Shown here piece after piece: positions 5,803 through 9,010 of a DNA stretch of 9,010 nucleotides. The notes beneath the pieces are model-generated. The model did no database searches. It worked only from the letters and a program-made list of their open reading frames with translations, and was not told the origin of the DNA. The DNA is from Nitrosomonas sp. (lineage in GTDB: Bacteria > Pseudomonadota > Gammaproteobacteria > Burkholderiales > Nitrosomonadaceae). The stretch lies in assembly GCA_003514765.1 (NCBI GenBank), contig DOOY01000115.1:1-9010 (forward strand), written 5' to 3'. Position 1 is the stretch's first letter, and each line of letters starts with the position of its first letter. The translations under genes and the position numbers were made by a program.

Positions 5803-7170
5803 CTAACCGGTCGTCAGCCTATTGATGTCGTTATAGATCGCAAATGTCATCAGTGTAAACAACATCACTAAACCCACTTTCTGTCCAATAATAATGGTTT
5901 TTTCAGAAACCGGGGAACCCTTGATTATTTCGACGATATAATACATTAAGTGTCCGCCGTCCAGAATCGGGATAGGCAGCAGATTCAGAACGCCCAGGCT
6001 GACGCTGATCAAGGCGAGAAATGCAAGATAGGAAACCAGCCCCATCTGCGCTGATTGACCTGCATAATCGGCTATCGAGATAGGGCCGCTCACATTTTTC
6101 CAGGAAACATCGCCCGTAATCATTTTAGAGAGCATGCGCAAGGTGAGCACTGTCGTCTCCCAGGTTTTGTTCATCGCTATCATGACGGCCTCTCCAGCAG
6201 GATAAGTCACCGTGACACGCAGCGCCTCAAACAAGGACTGATCAATTTCCGGCATAATGCCGATACGCCCGATTCTCTGGCCATTTTCAGTGACTGTTTC
6301 AGGCGTTATATTCAAAGCAATAATTTGATCATTGCGTAATACTTCAAGAACAAGGGGGCGCCCCGGATTTGCTTGTACTTCAGGAACAAACTCGACCCAG
6401 CTATAAACATCCTTATCGTTGACCGCCAGAATTTCATCGCCTGCTTGTAATCCTGCGCGTTCCCCTGCGCCGCCAGCCATCACTTCCGCGACAATCGGCT
6501 TGATTTCGGGCTGGTAAACATTAAATCCAATCTTTCCAAGCACATTTCCTTCCATTTCATCCGGGTGCATGCCGCTCAGGTCGAGTTGACGCCAGTTGAT
6601 TTCACCATTCTGGTTCACCGTTTCAACAGTGACATCGGGAGACTGGTTAACCGCATACCGTAATAACGTCCAGCGCGCATCCTGCCAGCTTTCAACCAAT
6701 TCGTTTTCAATGCTGACAATGGTTTCGCCTTCCTCAAACTGTGCCTGCGCTACCGGCGTATCCGGCACAACGGGCCCTAACATGGGCTTGATGCCTTCTA
6801 CACCCAGAATAAACATGAACCAATACATTACAATCGCTAATAAGAAATTCGCGAGCGGCCCGGCTGCAACGATTGCAAAACGGCGCCCAACCGGTTGACG
6901 GTTGAAGGCGCGTGACAGATCCTCTTTTGCGACGCTGCCTTCATTTTCATCCAGCATTTTCACATAACCGCCCAGTGGGATCGCCGCAACGATCCATTCT
7001 GTCTGATCTTTTCCCAAACGTTTGCGAAAAACGGGCTGACCAAATCCTACTGAGAATCGCAGCACTTTAACCCCGTTCCATCGCGCAACCAGATAATGAC
7101 CAAACTCGTGAAAGGTAATCAGTATGCCTAAAGCGACGATAAAAGAAGCAATTGTGTAAAAAATTGACAT
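5803..7170 (-). CDS. rseP: RIP metalloprotease RseP (site-2 protease)
   Basis: A 455-residue inner membrane zinc protease that cuts within the membrane, classically the anti-sigma factor RseA after DegS, releasing sigma-E, and also remnant signal peptides. The zinc motif HEFGH is at residues 21-25 in the first helix. The second active-site helix carries NLLPIPILDGGH with D404 as third ligand. Two PDZ domains lie between (about 125-210 and 222-290; the second has GGAGERAGLQAGDEILAVND). FAIVAAGPLANFLLAIVMYWF (about 98-118) forms the second membrane segment, and a last helix is near 428-446. The length matches E. coli RseP (450). Start ATG at 7170 agrees with the family N-terminus; its Shine-Dalgarno match (a GAG 6 nt upstream) is weak. 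It lies 172 nt downstream of dxr and 3 nt before bamA; position next to bamA fits a role in outer-membrane stress response. Confidence 0.98.
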   Translation of the reverse strand: MSIFYTIASFIVALGILITFHEFGHYLVARWNGVKVLRFSVGFGQPVFRKRLGKDQTEWIVAAIPLGGYVKMLDENEGSVAKEDLSRAFNRQPVGRRFAIVAAGPLANFLLAIVMYWFMFILGVEGIKPMLGPVVPDTPVAQAQFEEGETIVSIENELVESWQDARWTLLRYAVNQSPDVTVETVNQNGEINWRQLDLSGMHPDEMEGNVLGKIGFNVYQPEIKPIVAEVMAGGAGERAGLQAGDEILAVNDKDVYSWVEFVPEVQANPGRPLVLEVLRNDQIIALNITPETVTENGQRIGRIGIMPEIDQSLFEALRVTVTYPAGEAVMIAMNKTWETTVLTLRMLSKMITGDVSWKNVSGPISIADYAGQSAQMGLVSYLAFLALISVSLGVLNLLPIPILDGGHLMYYIVEIIKGSPVSEKTIIIGQKVGLVMLFTLMTFAIYNDINRLTTG

Positions 7171-7342
7171 GTCAGCTCACTGTGTAGAATAGCATTGGGA
7201 TGGGATTGCTTATGTGATTAGTACATCGCGGAAAATTCGATAGGATCATATAGCCACATTCTTTCTTTCACATAACACCATTTTGTAGAAACGCTATCTT
7301 AACATTAGTAAAATCAAAGCAGCACAGAAATGTTCGGATTGA
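7171..7342 (-). promoter_or_regulatory. dxr-rseP intergenic region with candidate -10 element
   Basis: This 172-nt AT-rich gap is the longest in an otherwise compact operon and holds no gene that I can support. On the minus strand TATGAT (7250-7245) is a good -10 match (five of six), but no convincing -35 hexamer lies 15-18 nt upstream and no extended TG motif precedes it. An 8-bp inverted repeat, TTATGTGA (7210-7217) and TCACATAA (7268-7275), flanks this element. I looked for a sigma-E type promoter (GGAACTT and TCTAA with 16-nt spacing), plausible before rseP-bamA, and found no good match. A promoter for rseP-bamA-skp is likely from the layout, but its exact place is uncertain. Confidence 0.3.
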
Positions 7343-8530
7343 TTATGTGGAAAATTTGAGCCAATCACGCGCCGCTTCACGGGCAGCGTTGTCAACCGCA
7401 AGTAAATCGCTCAATGATTGAATTGTCTCCTGCTTCACTTCATTCATGACATGCGCAATCATGGTCGGAATGGCGGTAAATGACATTTTTTCTTCAAGAA
7501 ATGATTCAACAGCTATTTCATTGGCGGCATTGAGTACAGCGGGCATATTATCTCCCATTTCAAGTGCCTTATAAGCAAGTTTTAAGCAGGGAAATCTTTC
7601 AAGATCAGGCGCTTCAAAATCCAGACGGGCAACCTCAAACATATTTAATGATGCAACGCCACTTTCTATTCTTTCGGGGTAACCCATTGCATGCGCTATC
7701 GGGGTGCGCATATCCGGATTTCCAAGTTGCGCCAATACAGACCCGTCAATGTATTCAACCATTGAATGAATCACGCTTTGCGGGTGTATCACTACCTGTA
7801 TATTTTCGGGTGGCGCATTAAATAACCAGTGCGCCTCGATCACTTCCAGTCCTTTGTTCATCATCGTCGCGGAATCAACTGAAATTTTCCTTCCCATATC
7901 CCAATTCGGATGCGCACATGCCTGTTCCGGCGTTACATGCACCAAAGAATCCAGCGCTGCTTCCCTAAAAGGGCCGCCTGAGGCGGTCAGTAAAATGCGA
8001 CGAATACCTTTAGTCGGTAAATTTCCATTAAAGTCATGTGGAAGCGACTGGTGTATCGCATTATGTTCGCTGTCGATAGGCAGCAGGGTTGCATTATGTT
8101 GATGGACTGTATCCATAAAAATACGGCCTGCCATAACCAGTGTTTCTTTATTGGCCAGCAATACCAGCTTGCCCGCTTGTGCCGCAGCAAAGGTCGGACG
8201 TATACCGGCTGCGCCGACAATGGCTGCCATGACAACATCTACTTCCGGAAGTGACGCGACTTTTTCCAGTGATTCCACGCCGGCCAGGACCATCGTCTCC
8301 AGACCATTCTGATTAACCGCATGCGCCAGGCGTTCAGCATGCACAGGATCCAGCATCACTGCAAAACGAGGCTGAAACTGTCGGCATTGTGCCAGCAATT
8401 TTTCTACATTATTGTTGGCGGTCAGCGCAACAACCTTGAACAGATTAGAATGACGATTAGCAACATCGAGCGTACTCTCACCGATACTGCCCGTAGATCC
8501 CAGAATTGTCAGGTGACGTATTTTGTTCAT
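7343..8530 (-). CDS. dxr: 1-deoxy-D-xylulose 5-phosphate reductoisomerase
   Basis: A 395-residue cytoplasmic enzyme (also called IspC) that rearranges and reduces DXP to 2-C-methyl-D-erythritol 4-phosphate with NADPH, the committed step of the MEP isoprenoid pathway and the target of fosmidomycin. The NADPH loop GSTGSIG is at residues 11-17. LLANKETLVMAG follows at about 124-135. The metal ligands are D153 and E155 in PIDSEHNAI and E229 in MNKGLEVIEAHWLF; TASGGPFR and HPNWDMGRKISVDSAT form the substrate pocket and the flexible loop comes after. The C-terminal helical domain (about 310-395) is complete. Length matches E. coli Dxr (398). The start ATG overlaps the cdsA stop as ATGA and has no clear Shine-Dalgarno match, so translation is probably coupled. 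The position between cdsA and rseP is typical of betaproteobacteria. Confidence 0.99.
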   Translation of the reverse strand: MNKIRHLTILGSTGSIGESTLDVANRHSNLFKVVALTANNNVEKLLAQCRQFQPRFAVMLDPVHAERLAHAVNQNGLETMVLAGVESLEKVASLPEVDVVMAAIVGAAGIRPTFAAAQAGKLVLLANKETLVMAGRIFMDTVHQHNATLLPIDSEHNAIHQSLPHDFNGNLPTKGIRRILLTASGGPFREAALDSLVHVTPEQACAHPNWDMGRKISVDSATMMNKGLEVIEAHWLFNAPPENIQVVIHPQSVIHSMVEYIDGSVLAQLGNPDMRTPIAHAMGYPERIESGVASLNMFEVARLDFEAPDLERFPCLKLAYKALEMGDNMPAVLNAANEIAVESFLEEKMSFTAIPTMIAHVMNEVKQETIQSLSDLLAVDNAAREAARDWLKFST

Positions 8531-9010
8531 AATTGAGGGGTATTAAAAATCAGTAATGCCAGAATAGCCAAAGGTAAAGCGGCGGTCAGCGCATCTATGC
8601 GGTCCAGTATGCCGCCATGTCCGGGCAGGATTTTCCCGCTGTCTTTAACGTCCGCCTGACGTTTAGCCAAAGATTCGAACAAATCACCCAAAATACCCAG
8701 CACAGCCAGCAATATCAGCAATGGAACAAGTGTCGTTAAATAAGCGCCCCCGGCAAATACATGCACCCAGACAAATCCGTAAACGATCACTGCCAGCATT
8801 GCTCCGGCCACTCCTTCCCAAGTCTTTCCTGGGCTGATATGAGGCGCAAGTTTATGTTTACCAAACGCACGTCCGGTAAAATAAGCCGCTGTGTCAGAAA
8901 TCCAGATAGTGCCCATAAAACCCAATAATAAAAACGGGCTGATAGCACGCAGCTGATATAAAGCGAGTGCAGTCGGCAGTAGCAAAAGCCAGCCAATCAG
9001 CATCAAGGCA
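8527..9010 (-). CDS. cdsA: Phosphatidate cytidylyltransferase, C-terminal part (start outside window)
   Basis: The C-terminal part (about 160 residues) of CDP-diacylglycerol synthase, an inner membrane enzyme that joins CTP and phosphatidic acid to make CDP-diacylglycerol, precursor of all main phospholipids. The family signature is complete near the C-terminus: S-L-A-K-R, four residues, K-D-S-G, then LPGHGGILDRID with the conserved acidic residues. Upstream lie WISDTAAYFTGRAFGKHKL and the ISPGKTWEG motif, both standard for CdsA. Several hydrophobic helices are seen between (for example LVPLLILLAVLGILG and ALPLAILALLIF). The frame stays open to the right edge, so the start is off the window; the TTG/ATG codons near 9003-9006 are internal. 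The stop TGA at 8529-8527 overlaps the dxr ATG. No defects are visible. Confidence 0.97.
   Translation of the reverse strand, partial: ALMLIGWLLLLPTALALYQLRAISPFLLLGFMGTIWISDTAAYFTGRAFGKHKLAPHISPGKTWEGVAGAMLAVIVYGFVWVHVFAGGAYLTTLVPLLILLAVLGILGDLFESLAKRQADVKDSGKILPGHGGILDRIDALTAALPLAILALLIFNTPQL

Noticed and set aside
7210..7275. CRP-like site (TGTGA and TCACA half-sites)
   Set aside because: The half-sites are about 50 nt apart instead of 6, so this is not a CRP operator; it is kept only as an unexplained inverted repeat.
7315..7345. Possible terminator after dxr (AATCAA pairing with TTGATT)
   Set aside because: The stem is 6 bp of weak pairs with a loop above 20 nt and only a short broken T run; too unstable to claim.
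1..9010. Mobile elements, CRISPR arrays, tRNA/rRNA genes, phage or defence systems
   Set aside because: Nearly all of the window is explained by ten conserved core genes. I found no transposase, integrase, spaced repeats or RNA gene, and gaps are 172 nt or less.

Overview
The window looks like chromosomal core DNA from a Gram-negative proteobacterium, most likely a betaproteobacterium; a Nitrosomonas-like member of the Nitrosomonadales is my best guess. The order cdsA-dxr-rseP-bamA-skp, with dxr between cdsA and rseP, is the betaproteobacterial arrangement as I know it (enterobacteria have dxr-uppS-cdsA-rseP). Base composition is moderate (mid-40s to 50% GC by eye). The family and order are inferred, not proven.

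Layout: positions 1-692 (+) hold the C-terminal part of mutS, whose beginning lies off the left edge. Everything else is on the minus strand and converges on mutS. Read in the direction of transcription, from right to left, it runs: cdsA (partial, running off the right edge), dxr, rseP, bamA, skp/ompH, fabZ, rnhB, a four-helix CopD-like membrane protein, and slyD. Most gaps are short. The ATGA overlap cdsA/dxr and the 3-nt gap rseP/bamA suggest translational coupling. The one long gap (172 nt, dxr/rseP) may hold an internal promoter.

Functionally this is an envelope-building operon: CdsA makes CDP-diacylglycerol for phospholipids, Dxr starts the MEP isoprenoid pathway (which also supplies undecaprenyl carrier lipid), RseP is the intramembrane protease of envelope stress signalling, BamA and Skp insert and chaperone outer membrane proteins, and FabZ dehydrates 3-hydroxyacyl-ACPs. 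RnhB is genome maintenance and a usual passenger of this cluster.

The most notable feature is an absence. In the standard cluster lpxD sits between skp and fabZ, and lpxA-lpxB sit between fabZ and rnhB. Here those two junctions are only 75 and 35 nt, so all three lipid A genes are missing while the flanking order is kept. I found no mobile element, CRISPR array, tRNA or rRNA, and no clearly new system. The genes look intact and ordinary; the missing lpx genes and some small regulatory candidates are what deserve a second look.
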